From contig NC_092405.1 in NCBI RefSeq assembly GCF_009017415.1, positions 3,472,001-3,536,000 of the forward strand: a stretch of DNA of 64,000 bases, in the 5' to 3' direction. Source of the stretch: Aspergillus flavus (Eukaryota; Ascomycota; Eurotiomycetes; Eurotiales; Aspergillaceae). How positions within the stretch are numbered: position 1 is the first letter of the stretch; the number at the start of each line of letters is the position of its first letter. Positions 41,954 to 53,113 of the stretch are shown piece by piece. Made by a program: the position numbers and the translations under genes. The notes beneath the pieces are model-generated. The model did not search any database, was not told the origin of the DNA, and saw nothing but the letters and a program-made list of their open reading frames with translations.

Positions 41954-44900
41954 TTAACCGACCCATCTTCTGGCACTGTAGAAGACACGGCCCCAGGGAC
42001 CGATGTCACCCCATTCCTGGGCCTTGGCGGGCAGCCAGCTGGCGATACCGCCCATGACGGTACGCTCGGGGTGAGGCATGATGGCCAGGACACGGCCGTT
42101 GGCGTTGCGGATACCGGCGATACCCTCGGGACTGCCGTTCGGGTTGAATGGGTATTTCATGGTTGGCTTGAGACCGGCGTTGTCAACGTACTGGACGGGA
42201 GCGAGACCTTCCTGAACGAAGGATTGGGCGGTGACATTGGAAGAGGGGGAGAAGGAGGCACGACCCTCGCCGTGGGCGACGGCGATAGGCAGCGAGGTGC
42301 CGTCCATGCCGTGGAAGAAGACGCTGGGTCTGGAGGGATCAGGGTCCGACACACGAACCATACAGACACGGCCTTCATACTGCTCGCTGGCGTTGCGCTC
42401 GAAGCTGGGCCAGTTTTGGGCGCCGGGGATCAACTCCTTCAGACGAGACAGGAATTGACAACCGTTGCAGACACCCAAAGCGAAGGTGTCAGGGCGCTCG
42501 AAGAAGCTCTGGAATTCGGAACGAGTGTTCTCGTGCAGCAGGACAGACTTGGCCCAACCTTGACCGGCACCAAGCACGTCACCGTAAGAGAAACCACCGC
42601 AGGCAGCCATGCCAACAAAGCTGGCGAGAGACACACGTCCAGAGATGATGTCGGTCATGTGGACATCGACGGCGGAGAAGCCAGCCATGTTGAAAGCGAA
42701 AGCCATCTCAGCCTGGCTGTTCACACCCTGCTCACGCAAAATAGCTACGCGAGGCTTGTTGCTGAAAGGAGACATCGAGGTCAGGCTGGTGAGCATAGGG
42801 AGAGCCTTATCCTTGGGGTCGAAAGTTGGGTTCCATGACAGACCAGGGTCGGCATCATCAAGAATGTTGGCATATTCCTGATCAGCACAAGCAGCGTTGT
42901 CACGCATCTTCTGCATATGGTACGAAGTGCTGGACCAGGTCTGCTGAAGGTTGGCACGGTTGTTGCGATACACCAAAGTGTGTCCGTGGTAAATGGCAAG
43001 GTTCTGCTTGGTTCTCTCGGAAACTCGTCCAATCTTGTGGATCAGGCCAGCAGGGGGACCACATGTGGCAAAGCAGGAGCGGAACTGGATCTCGTGTTCT
43101 TTGCGGACCTGGAACACAGCTCCCAGCTCTTCAGTGAACAGAGTCTCCACGACATCCTTCGTGCCGGAGCTGGGGCAGATGTTATCGAGCATGACCTCGA
43201 CACCGCAACGACCGGCAAACATCATCTCTGCAAGGGTGGTGAACAGACCACCATCAGATCTATCATGGTAGGCCAGGACAATGCCCGCGTCCTGCAATTG
43301 TTGAGTAGCATCGAAGAAGTCCTTGAAGATTTCAACATCACGGACATCAGGACAGTCGTCACCCACCTGGTTGAAGACCTGAGCAAGGGCAGAGCCTCCC
43401 AAAGTCTTGCGGCCGAAGGAGAGATCGACGAACATAAGGACGGTCTCACCGACGTCCTCCAGACGACGAAGAGCCGGAGTCCAGGTCTTGCGGTAGTTGC
43501 CAACCGGTGCAAAAGCCGAGATGACAAGAGACATAGGCGCAGTAACCTCCTTCGCCTGCTTAGAGGCTTCATCAGTCCACTTCATCTTCATGGACATGGA
43601 ATCCTTTCCGACAGGAATGCTGATACCAAGCTTGGGGCAAAGATCCATTCCAATGGCTTCCGCAGCCTCGTAGATGGCGGCACCTTCACCTGGGTGGCTG
43701 CTAGCGGACATCCAGTTGGCAGAGAGCTTCACGTGGCTGAGACGGTCAACCAGATCGGCAGCGGCAATGTTCATGAGTGACTCCGCAACAGCCATACGTG
43801 CCGAAGCAGCAGGAGAGATCAAGGCAAGGCTTGGTCTCTCACCCATGGCCATGGCCTCACCAGTCTTAACTCCTTGAAGCAATGCTGTGGCAGTGACAGC
43901 GACATCAGACACAGGAGTCTGCCACCTACCAACCATCTGGTCGCGTGCAGTGAGACCACCAACTGTTCTGTCACCAATCGTGATGAGGAAAGATTTGGAG
44001 GCAACAGCAGGAAGAGAGAGTACTCTGTTGGCAGCCTCCCCGATGAGCTCAAGATGGTTGGGTGCAAGAGCAGGCAGGTACTTCGTAAGGGTTGCATCGA
44101 CGGCGGGAAGTTTCAATTTACGAGATTCAACGACGCGAGTCATCTTAGGAGGCTTTCCGAATAGGACGGACAGGGGCAAGTCAATAGGCTTGGGGTACTC
44201 GGTCGAGTCCCTGTCCATGAGAACGAGCCTCTTCTCCTCCTCGGACGTTCCACCTCCACGACCAACAACGGAGAAGCCACAACGCTCACGGTTGGCAATA
44301 GCCGTGAACTTGTTCATGGAGTCCTCCCCAACAGCCATGACGTATCTCTCCTGAGCTTCACAGCACCAGATCTGCATGGGGCTCATGCTCTTGTCGGCAC
44401 TGTCAATCTCACGAAGTTCAAAAGTGGCACCCAGGCCGGAATCATGGATCAGTTCGGGAAGGGCGTTGGAGAGACCTCCAGCACCAACGTCATGGATGAA
44501 CTTGATAGGGTTGTTATCACCCATAGCGGTACAAGCGTTAATCACTTCCTGTGCTCTCCGCTGGACTTCAGCGTTGCCTCTCTGCACACTAGCAAAGTCC
44601 AGCTCAGCAGAACCTTCACCCGAGGTAATACTGGAGGCGGCACCACCACCCAGACCGATCAGCATGGCAGGCCCACCAAGGACGACGAGGAAAGCACCAG
44701 GCTTTACAACTTCTGGCTTCTTGATGGCATGCTGGGGCCGGACAGTTCCGACACCACCGGCAAGCATGATGGGCTTATGGTAACCTCGAACTTCCTTCTG
44801 GCCATTGCCAATATCAATTTCTGTCAGCAAAGTACGGAAATAGCCAGAAATACAGGGCCGTCCGAATTCGTTGTTGAAAGCCGCGCTACCAATGGGAGCC

Positions 44901-46048
44901 TCCAACATGATATCCAAGCTGCTAGCGATGTGGTTCGGTTTGCCCACATCCAGTTCCCATGGCTGTTTCAAGCCAGGAATCTGCAGGTCGGAGACACAGT
45001 ATCCGGCAAGACCTGCCTTGGGCTTTGAGCCTCGTCCGACAGCACCTTCGTCACGGATCTCACCGCCGGAGCCGGTTGCGGCACCAGGGTATGGGGATAC
45101 CGCCGTAGGATGGTTGTGGGTTTCGACCTTAGCCAAGAAGTGAACAATCTCTTTCGTATGATTCCACTCCCCAGTGGTAGCGTCGGGAGCCCAGTGAGCG
45201 GCGACATCGCCCTCAAGAACAGCAGCATTGTCGCTGTAGGCACTGACTGTGTACTCTGGGTTTTTCTTGTGTGTATTCCGGATCATCGCGAACAAGCTGT
45301 TGGGCATTTGTTTTCCATCGATGACCCAGGAAGCATTGAATTGCTTATGACGGCAGTGTTCCGAGTTGACCTGTGCGAACATGAAGAGCTCGACATCGGT
45401 AGGGTCACGGGCAATAGGGCCATTGGGACCATAGGCTTCCGCAATGTACTCAATTTCAGATTCTTCCAGAGCCAACCCTAAATGTTTGTTTGCTTCCTGC
45501 AACACCTCCTTCGGAGATTTGTCGCTCCCGTGGAGGGGGATGGTCTCAAGGGGAAGAGGACTGTGCTCGGAAAACATCAGGTGTAGGTCAGGTTCTTCCT
45601 GGCCCAGAACCTGTGTCATGCGATCGTGCAAGACATCCTGGAAACCCGACTTATATTCTGCGGAGCTAGCGCGGAGACACGAGATCTTCAATCCGCGCTC
45701 AATACGGTCGACATACTTGCGCAAGCCACAGACGTGAGCGATACCGGTGGCCTGTGAACTCCATGGGGAAATGGTTCCCGTCCGAGGGAAGACGTAGAAG
45801 ACATCGAACTGGCCGTCCTCGGCACTGAAGGAGGGAGGGATGTCGGTGATATCACCATATTGCAGGAGCTGCTTCAGAACGTTCTGCTGCGGTTCATCCA
45901 AGGGTTGAGAAGCATGAACGTAGTGAATCCATTGGGCTCGAACATCTTGAGCTCCAATGCTGGCCGCAATTGCATGTCCCCGGGAGCGAGAGAAGGCAAC
46001 AGACCCGGGGAGGGCCAGAAAGGTGGAAGCGGAGGAAGCGGAGGTCAT
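41954..46048 (-). CDS. ADE6: phosphoribosylformylglycinamidine (FGAM) synthase
   Basis: An uninterrupted 1364-aa gene, the normal size of the large eukaryotic PurL. It converts FGAR + Gln + ATP to FGAM in de novo purine synthesis in the cytosol. Domain order is a PurS-like N-terminus (~1-150), a linker, two AIRS-type ATP-grasp-like halves (FAQVNSEHCRHKQFNASWVI, VETHNHPTAVSPYPGAATGS, VGGLTARDQMVGRWQTPVSD) and a C-terminal class I glutamine amidotransferase. The amidotransferase triad is visible: Cys1194 in GVCNGCQFLS, and His1326 and Glu1328 in PHPERTVMGG. The oxyanion/glycine strand CGGFSYGDVLGAGQGWAKS is intact. It is complete and apparently functional. Confidence 0.97.
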   Translation of the reverse strand: MTSASSASTFLALPGSVAFSRSRGHAIAASIGAQDVRAQWIHYVHASQPLDEPQQNVLKQLLQYGDITDIPPSFSAEDGQFDVFYVFPRTGTISPWSSQATGIAHVCGLRKYVDRIERGLKISCLRASSAEYKSGFQDVLHDRMTQVLGQEEPDLHLMFSEHSPLPLETIPLHGSDKSPKEVLQEANKHLGLALEESEIEYIAEAYGPNGPIARDPTDVELFMFAQVNSEHCRHKQFNASWVIDGKQMPNSLFAMIRNTHKKNPEYTVSAYSDNAAVLEGDVAAHWAPDATTGEWNHTKEIVHFLAKVETHNHPTAVSPYPGAATGSGGEIRDEGAVGRGSKPKAGLAGYCVSDLQIPGLKQPWELDVGKPNHIASSLDIMLEAPIGSAAFNNEFGRPCISGYFRTLLTEIDIGNGQKEVRGYHKPIMLAGGVGTVRPQHAIKKPEVVKPGAFLVVLGGPAMLIGLGGGAASSITSGEGSAELDFASVQRGNAEVQRRAQEVINACTAMGDNNPIKFIHDVGAGGLSNALPELIHDSGLGATFELREIDSADKSMSPMQIWCCEAQERYVMAVGEDSMNKFTAIANRERCGFSVVGRGGGTSEEEKRLVLMDRDSTEYPKPIDLPLSVLFGKPPKMTRVVESRKLKLPAVDATLTKYLPALAPNHLELIGEAANRVLSLPAVASKSFLITIGDRTVGGLTARDQMVGRWQTPVSDVAVTATALLQGVKTGEAMAMGERPSLALISPAASARMAVAESLMNIAAADLVDRLSHVKLSANWMSASSHPGEGAAIYEAAEAIGMDLCPKLGISIPVGKDSMSMKMKWTDEASKQAKEVTAPMSLVISAFAPVGNYRKTWTPALRRLEDVGETVLMFVDLSFGRKTLGGSALAQVFNQVGDDCPDVRDVEIFKDFFDATQQLQDAGIVLAYHDRSDGGLFTTLAEMMFAGRCGVEVMLDNICPSSGTKDVVETLFTEELGAVFQVRKEHEIQFRSCFATCGPPAGLIHKIGRVSERTKQNLAIYHGHTLVYRNNRANLQQTWSSTSYHMQKMRDNAACADQEYANILDDADPGLSWNPTFDPKDKALPMLTSLTSMSPFSNKPRVAILREQGVNSQAEMAFAFNMAGFSAVDVHMTDIISGRVSLASFVGMAACGGFSYGDVLGAGQGWAKSVLLHENTRSEFQSFFERPDTFALGVCNGCQFLSRLKELIPGAQNWPSFERNASEQYEGRVCMVRVSDPDPSRPSVFFHGMDGTSLPIAVAHGEGRASFSPSSNVTAQSFVQEGLAPVQYVDNAGLKPTMKYPFNPNGSPEGIAGIRNANGRVLAIMPHPERTVMGGIASWLPAKAQEWGDIGPWGRVFYSARRWVG

Positions 46049-46074
46049 TCTGAACCTGGAGGAGGGACCCGAAA

Positions 46075-46081
46075 TGACTCA
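46075..46081. promoter_or_regulatory. TGACTCA element upstream of ADE6
   Basis: TGACTCA, the Gcn4/CpcA consensus (also containing the Bas1 core TGACTC), lies 27 bp upstream of the ADE6 ATG. These factors control purine and amino-acid genes in fungi. The site is very close to the ATG and may lie in the leader, so its function is uncertain. Confidence 0.35.
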
Positions 46082-47984
46082 ACGGAGACGGAGGCGAACG
46101 AGAGAGGCGGGGGAGGAAGGAGAAGAAGAATAAGATAGGACACTCAGGAGGAGAGGTCCAAGTCGTTGGAAGAGATGTGTACAGGTACACACCTCGAACT
46201 AGTAGTTCGACTGGCGATGAGGAGCACAGCGACGGGCTTTGAGCTGCTCGTCCGTCTTGCTGTCTAAAAATTAATTCTTTCTTTTTGGGAGGCGTGGGAA
46301 AAAGGCCCCGCGCTAGGCCGATTTCGGCTTATCACCTCCCCTTATCAGTCACGTGGGGCCATTGCCCCGGAGAAATCCTCCCCCTGGAGGAATGTTCTGC
46401 CTCTGGTTGTGGTCATTATGCATTGCTCTTCGTACACACAAAGGGTCATGATGGGGGGTTTGGGATAGTCAGATACATTTCTGTTGTACGAAGATAGGTT
46501 CATACTACGGGGCAGACCCAGTGTTTCACTGAGCGCGTGTCCACCTTGTTGATGGGGATGACATTGCTTTAAAAGTCTGGAGTATGGGTCCATGGTGGCC
46601 GTGTCCAAGTTCTCGACCTTGGAAGAACGTTTTTCTAGACTAAAGCAAAGCACAGAGGTTGACTTTAAAGCACCAGTCAAGAGAAGAACCCATAGCGTGA
46701 GCAAAGTGGATGGGGTACTCTACGTCCACATTGCTTGGGATCGAATTCAAGTGAGACAATCTCCGTCTGACACTGTCCCCATGGATTGTCAAGTGGATAC
46801 TCCAATTAAAGCTCACGGGCAACAAGCAAAACCTGGAGCAAGAGAAGTCAAAGAGAGAGAGTAAAGAAAAAATTGAAACTGAAATTCATGACACACCCTG
46901 ATCGGGAGGGACCTTTCCTTATGCGGTAATACCCTCCGTGACCCGGGATTCCGATGACATAATGAAAATGGCGTGGTGCCAAGGGTCTTGGCAGCGGATC
47001 TAGACATTCAAACTTTTATATTCAACACTATAGTATGTACACGATAAAAGCAACCGGTGCTATCCACACGGATATCGCATCCGGACAGAAATCTTCGGTT
47101 AGCACTAGCCCAGGCACTGACAGTACGTTTGTCTTTCTTACGTCATAATAGGGAGTCTGTATTTTACACTATCGAGTATGATCCTCATGCACCGTGGTAG
47201 ATCCTACAACACTGATAAGGCTGTTAAAGTAACTCGTACACTGATATATATACATATATATACATATAGATCTACATAAGCGGCAGGTAATTGGAAAGAG
47301 TACAGTTTAGACTCAGTGATATCATATGGACTACCTCGTTAAGCCTAGTGTATACACAGACTTCACACTTATAACTAATGGCATGGCCGCGTAAGAGCTG
47401 ACTCGGATAATAAGTGACAACGCCGTGAAAGTACTAGGTAGGATAGATGTAAACCAATAGATGATACATTGGGTGTAGAATGTGGGGCAAAACTCTGTTC
47501 GGCAATGGATTCATACAACTATAGCCAATGCAAGTATGTATGTAAGTATGTATGTGTTGGTAGAATTAGAGTGGAAAAGAGAAGAAAAATAGAACACCGA
47601 ACGAGATATTCTTGGCAGAGAGAGAAAACGGGAAGGTGGTTATCAAGTCGCGATCAGACGTTGTGATAAGCAGTATCATCGTAGCATATCTCCCCATGCG
47701 GTTAGCGACCCACCTTCCAAATCGGGCAATTTGATAGGAAACTGGATGCAAGGCTGAGCTTGTGCGCTGCCATCTTGGGCATCTTTCCTACCTGGTATCT
47801 TTTGGAAAATTCGCGCCCCTTAATTTAGCTTCCAGGAATTGCGTTTGCGTATCCACGGGTTGCGCCTTAATCTTGCGCCATGCGTTTCTATATAAGAGGC
47901 ACGTATGCCCCATTCCAAGGCTTGATGATAGCCTTTCCATCGAATCAGTCAATTGCTTAACCTAGTGTTCTGTCCAGAACAAAC
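46082..47984. other. divergent intergenic region, no gene seen
   Basis: Promoters of ADE6 and the DHA1-type transporter. It contains dinucleotide/tetranucleotide tracts (TATATACATATA near 47.25 kb, GTAT units near 47.54 kb). Short frames lack motifs. Confidence 0.5.
47534..47556. repeat. GTAT tetranucleotide repeat
   Basis: About five TATG/GTAT units with one interruption. Confidence 0.7.
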
Positions 47985-49762
47985 ATGCAAGACAATCACT
48001 TACGACGCTCAAGCGATGCAGCTCGGACCCTCTCAGGGTCCGGGCAAGACACCGATTACTTGGATTTACCTGTACGCCAAGTCACCCGCGATGCCAATCT
48101 AGAAGAATACACAACAGAAACCGCTGCGGGTCAAATCATCAAGCCCGTTCGGTCTGCTGCTTCAGGGAAAATGGAGGATTGGAAGCTAGTAACATTTACT
48201 ATCGACGACCCGGAAAATCCGAAGAATTGGTCCAAGGCGTTCAAATGGTATTGTACTATGGTGGTTGCTTTTACTTGCTTCGTCGTCGCATTCGCAAGTA
48301 GTGTTATTACGGCCGATATAGAAGGACCAGCTGAAGAGTTTGGTGTCTCTCGAGAAGTCAGTCTGGTTGTCGTCACGGTCTTTGTCATTGGTTTTGGTGT
48401 TGGTACGTGTGTTGTGGTCATCGCTCGCTTGTTCAGGTACTGACTGGTCAGGTCCAATGGCGTTCGCACCCATGTCAGAGATGTTTGGCCGTAGACCGGT
48501 CTATGCCCTCACACTCCTCATAGCGGTTATCTTCATCATTCCTTGTGCGGTGTCGAAGAATATCGGGACTCTCATCGTGTGCAGAGCAATTGACGGCATT
48601 GCTTTTAGCGCCCCGATGACTCTGGTTGGTGGTACTTTAGCGGATCTGTGGAAAAATGAAGAGCGTGGTGTCCCTATGGCGGCCTTCTCTGCAAGCCCCT
48701 TCCTTGGTCCGGCCATTGGTCCGCTCGCGGGTGGCTACCTGGCTGATGCGGCCGGGTGGAGATGGCTCTACTGGCTGATGTTGATCCTTGCATTCGTCGC
48801 CTGGGTGCTGATCACCTTCACTGTGCCCGAAACCTATGCTCCAACGATCCTGAAACGGAGAGCCAAGAAACTCAGGAAGACGCAGAACGACTCCAAGTAC
48901 GTGACCGAAACGGAACTAGATTCTCGGCCGCTGGGTGAGAAACTGCGCATATTCTTCTTCCGCCCGTTCCAGCTCTTGTTTCTGGAACCCATCGTCTTGT
49001 TCATCTCGATCTACATGTCCGTGCTGTATGGCCTGCTGTACATGTTCTTCGTTGCGTAAGTTCACGTTCATATCAAACCGCTTGTACCACACTCTAACAT
49101 GATTCTTTAGGTACCCAATCGTGTATCAAGGTGGAAAAGGCTGGAGTGCCGGATCGACTGGTCTTATGTTCATTCCCCTGGCCATCGGTGTCATCATGAG
49201 CGCGGCTTGCTCTCCATTTATCAACAAGCACTATCTATCGCTGTACGCAAAGTATGGCGGAAAGCCCCCAGCAGAGGCACGCCTGATCCCTATGATGTTC
49301 TCGTGCTGGTTTATTCCTATTGGACTTTTTATCTTCGCATGGACATCGTACCCGCAGATCCACTGGTTCGGACCTGCCGTCGGTGGCTGGCCGGTAGGTT
49401 TCGGCTTTATTTTCCTGTACAACTCGGCGAACAACTACCTTGGTGAGCTTTCCCTGCCCTCTACCTCCTAAAGGCTAATTACTAACGGTATTGTAGTCGA
49501 TACGTACCAGCATCAAGCAGCATCTGCCCTTGCCGCAAAGACCTTTCTCCGGTCTATATGGGGAGCGTCCACAGTGCTCTTTACTGAGCAGATGTATGAC
49601 CGATTGGGTGACCAATGGGCTAGTACATTACTGGCTTTCATTGCGTTGGCCTGCTGCGCCATTCCTTATGTTTTCTATTTCAAGGGCGAGTCTATTCGCC
49701 GCTTCTCGCGATATGCCTACAACGAAGATGAAGAGAATACCGGGAAGGTCGAGAAGAGCTAA
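47985..49762 (+). CDS. MFS transporter, DHA1 (drug/polyamine:H+ antiporter) type
   Basis: Model: join(47985..48402,48452..49055,49111..49442,49497..49762), 539 aa. The introns are 49, 55 and 54 nt, with donors GTACGT, GTAAGT and GTGAGC, all in phase. The first acceptor was chosen at 48451 because it restores [20 protein letters not shown], the DHA1 version of MFS motif A. There are twelve hydrophobic segments, preceded by a ~85-residue cytosolic start with [11 protein letters not shown], a hallmark of this fungal group. [20 protein letters not shown] and [20 protein letters not shown] are typical of segments 5-6 and the central loop. It is probably a plasma-membrane exporter of drugs or small metabolites; the substrate is unknown. 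The Zn2Cys6 gene just downstream may regulate it. Confidence 0.92.
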
Positions 49763-50461
49763 AAGCTTTCCTCTGTGAACCCGGCACTTAATTTCCATGC
49801 CACAAAAGGTCTTGCTACATTGAACTAGACATAGATTTCCTGTGTCCTAGATTTCGGTATTTCGAAAGAATTGGCACCTGGGTCGATGGTTGGGGTTTAC
49901 GAGTGACATGTATTGAATGCTTGGATTATATATACCATGACTAATATAGACGATACACATCTGGAGATGTTTAATAAAGTTTTTATTGAGAAAACTGATC
50001 TAGTACAAGACTCGGAAGAAACTGAATTGTTTAACCTAGGTACAACTAAAAAGCTAAACGTCATTGCCCAATCGTTTGGTTAGGGTTTTGTCGGCTGCTG
50101 GAGTTCCCCGCTCCTCGTCACGTGGTGATTTCCCTTGCGGCCTTAGTCATTCGCCGCCGATAGTTGGGCCAAGTTAGTGCGACCGACCGTAGCATTTGTC
50201 TCCTCGACCTCCTCTTACGAATTCTCGATAAGCTTGCCAAGTGTTGAAGTTACCGAAATTAATTTATTTAATTATTTAGAACTATGGATCTCCCGTCGAT
50301 TTAATTTCGAAAGTGACCACCTCAATTTGAACCGCCCTGTATCCAGTCTATCCGCCTCCTATGTGATCCGTTCTTTGCATGAATTGAAACACCGAAAAAG
50401 TTGAATCGCAGCACTGCACTATAGCAATCCAAGTAATTTCAGTTTAACCTTCAAGACCTCA
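49763..50461. other. intergenic, promoter of the Zn2Cys6 gene
   Basis: 699 bp between two plus-strand genes. No extra gene is seen. Confidence 0.55.
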
Positions 50462-53113
50462 ATGACGTCCCCATATCAGCCGTCCATGTCGTTCTCGCCG
50501 TCGGTGAACGGCCCCGACATGACGGCTGCGCCCTCGAGACCCGTCTCCGACCTCCCGCAATCCCAAGTCGATGCGATTATCCGAACGAAACGGAAAGCGC
50601 GTGAGCCGAAGGCGTGCTATCCCTGCCATGCGCGAAAAGTTAAATGCGATCGCAATCTCCCGTGTGATGGATGTGTCAAGCGCGACCATGCCGACCTCTG
50701 CTCGTACGAACGGCCCTCGAAAAAACGCATCATGGGCGCCGCGGGCCCTTCCCAATATCGCGACAGTCCCGCAGCGACGCCGGGTGGATCGGAAAGCGTC
50801 GGGCTCCCTGGATCTGCTGAGACACCTATCCGGTTAAAACAGGAACCTGGCGTGGCGAGATCGAACCCGTTGACGTCTGCCGGACGAGTCTCAATTCCGC
50901 GGGAGGAGTGGGATAATGTGCGCACTAGGCTGAAGGAGATGGAGCAAACCATTAACAATCTCCGTGTCGGGCTTGAGAAGGCAGAAGAAGGACAAGCCTC
51001 CTCATTAGAGACGGGTAGCGTGCAGAGCGGTGATGCCAGTATCCGGTCCAAAGCCGCTTCTCCGGAGCGAGAGGGTATCCATGCGGCGAACACGTTGGGC
51101 GAGGGCACTGTCCACCTGGGATCTCGATCGGTACTTGCTTACATATTGAACAACAAGTCCGGGTCAGATCAGCTGCAAGCCCTGCTGGAAGGTGGCATAT
51201 TGCCGAAACTGGGGCTTGATAATGAATCTGCGACGTATCCATTTGTCGACCTGTGGTCGTCTGATATGTCCACATTTGATGTCAGCGCTGTTTGCAGCGC
51301 ACTCCCAAGTGATCAGCAGTGCAAGGAGTATGTTTCTAGAATCTGTTCCGTCTTTTTGGTTGGCTCTTATGCTGAACTATGGCTAGGTTTTTTTACTACT
51401 ACCGGGACATAGCAGGTGCTATCTATCCTGTTCTCGAGGACATACCCAATTTTGAGATGCACCTTGATCTTCTGTTGCGGACTAGGACGGCCACCGGTGG
51501 GATATACCGCTCAGATAACGATCAAGCTCAAAAACCATTCGGTGTTTCCATAGCATTTCTCGGCTTGTTGTTTGCTGTGTTGGCCTCCGGCTGCCAGTCC
51601 TCCGATTTGCCCGGGAAGGAGAGAGAGTTAACGTCTCAAGTTTATGGTGAGTGTCGTGTTCCACTTCCATCTGCGAACAGCTTTACTTACTGGACCCAGT
51701 ATGTTGCTCGTACCAGTGTCTTCGAATGACCAACTTCTTGTCACAGCCGACAATAGACGCGATTCAGACCCTCCTTGTGATTGGCAATGTTTTGTCCTAT
51801 AATATGAACCCCGGCATTTCCTACGTTCTTCTTGGTACGTAAATATTATCATGCCCAATCCTGCGCCAGTCTAGCTAATCAATGCCAGGCATGACCCTTC
51901 GAATGGGGCTTGCGCTTGGGTTGCATGTTGAATCAAGCCGCTTTTCCGCAGCGGAGAGATACCGTAGGCGACATGTTTGGTGAGTAGGCCTGCGCCTGCC
52001 GTTATGATCTATGATTTGCGATTTATGATGATTCTAACACTGCATAGGTGGTCCATGGCTTGGCAGGACAGCCATTTCTCGCTTTCTTACGATCGACCAT
52101 CAACCACGGCCGTCTGCCAACCAGAGATAGCCTACAAAGAGGACTCAACGCCTGGCGAATGTTCGTACTTTGAAACACTCTGCCGGGTTATACAACTGGC
52201 ATTGGAGGTAGTGCGCAGCCGAATGCTCAATCCTCACGCACAGCTGAGCCAGAAGACCATCCATGCATACAAAGAAAGGATTCAACACATCATGATTGAG
52301 GCGAAGCCTTACTTGCGTGACCGGAAGTACTGCTTCTCTACATCCGAACACCTTGAAAGAGTCGTGCTGAAGCTACACTCCTCTTACTTCGCCTCTGAGC
52401 TCCTCCGGCCGGCTCTCAAAATGACGGCCGACCCCAGCGACCCGCTCACCACCAGCATGCGTTCCGACTGCGTTAGCAACTTGATGACCACGGTCGAGGC
52501 CTATGTTGAAATGCACACCGTTAGCTCCCATGCGTCCCGGTCTTGGATTGCCTTGCAGCGAGCGATCAGCTCGGTTTTCTTACTCGCAGTCACAGAAGAA
52601 TCGAAGACGAACCCCCGTTTCTGGACTCTTTTACGTGAGATGAAGATGATCATTGCAGAACGGGCCAACGAGGAAGGTTTATTTGGTCAGGGAGATGCGT
52701 CTGGCCTTCCCCAGACAGATCGCAACGGAAGCTTCAATGCGGCCATTCCCACCACCACCAACACAACAGCTACTAGCCCCGCTGCCCTAAGCACTGCCTC
52801 CCCTGCGTCGGCTGCCGTCGGAATGGATACGCAGACTCAGTGGGCTAAGCCCTTAACTAAGACACTCCGCGCGCTGGACAAGCTTGAAGCCGCCTTCAGC
52901 TCCCATGGCCAATTGCCAACTGGCCATGGCACATATCTGAACCCAGCTACGGCATCCATGCAAAACCTGGTACCGCCTGTTTCTGCCGCCATGACGCCCA
53001 GTGTCGGATCTCTTCCGCCTCCGACGCCCGAGAGTTCCACCAGCGGGGAGTGGACCATGCCCAATATTCTTGACCGAGCTGCGGAGTATATTCATCCACC
53101 TCTGTGGAGCTAA
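50462..53113 (+). CDS. Zn2Cys6 fungal-specific transcription factor
   Basis: Model: join(50462..51327,51387..51646,51700..51834,51889..51979,52048..53113), 805 aa. Four introns of 53-68 nt (donors GTATGT, GTGAGT, GTACGT, GTGAGT) are all in phase. The N-terminal zinc cluster has Cys52, 55, 62, 68, 71 and 80 (C-x2-C-x6-C-x5-C-x2-C-x8-C), followed by basic PSKKR. A short coiled-coil-like helix spans about 146-176 (EEWDNVRTRLKEMEQTINNL), suggesting dimerisation. The middle-homology region includes YYYRDIAGAIYPVLEDI, QCLRMTNFLSQPTIDAIQTL, GMTLRMGLALGLHVESSRF and WWSMAWQDSHFSLSYDRPS, the fungal-TF core. The C-terminus is Ser/Thr/Pro/Ala-rich and probably an activation region. The target pathway cannot be deduced. 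It is codirectional with the MFS gene 699 bp upstream. Confidence 0.92.

Noticed and set aside
42071..42838. 255-codon plus-strand ORF
   Set aside because: Antisense shadow of ADE6, as are the other long plus-strand frames within 42-46 kb.
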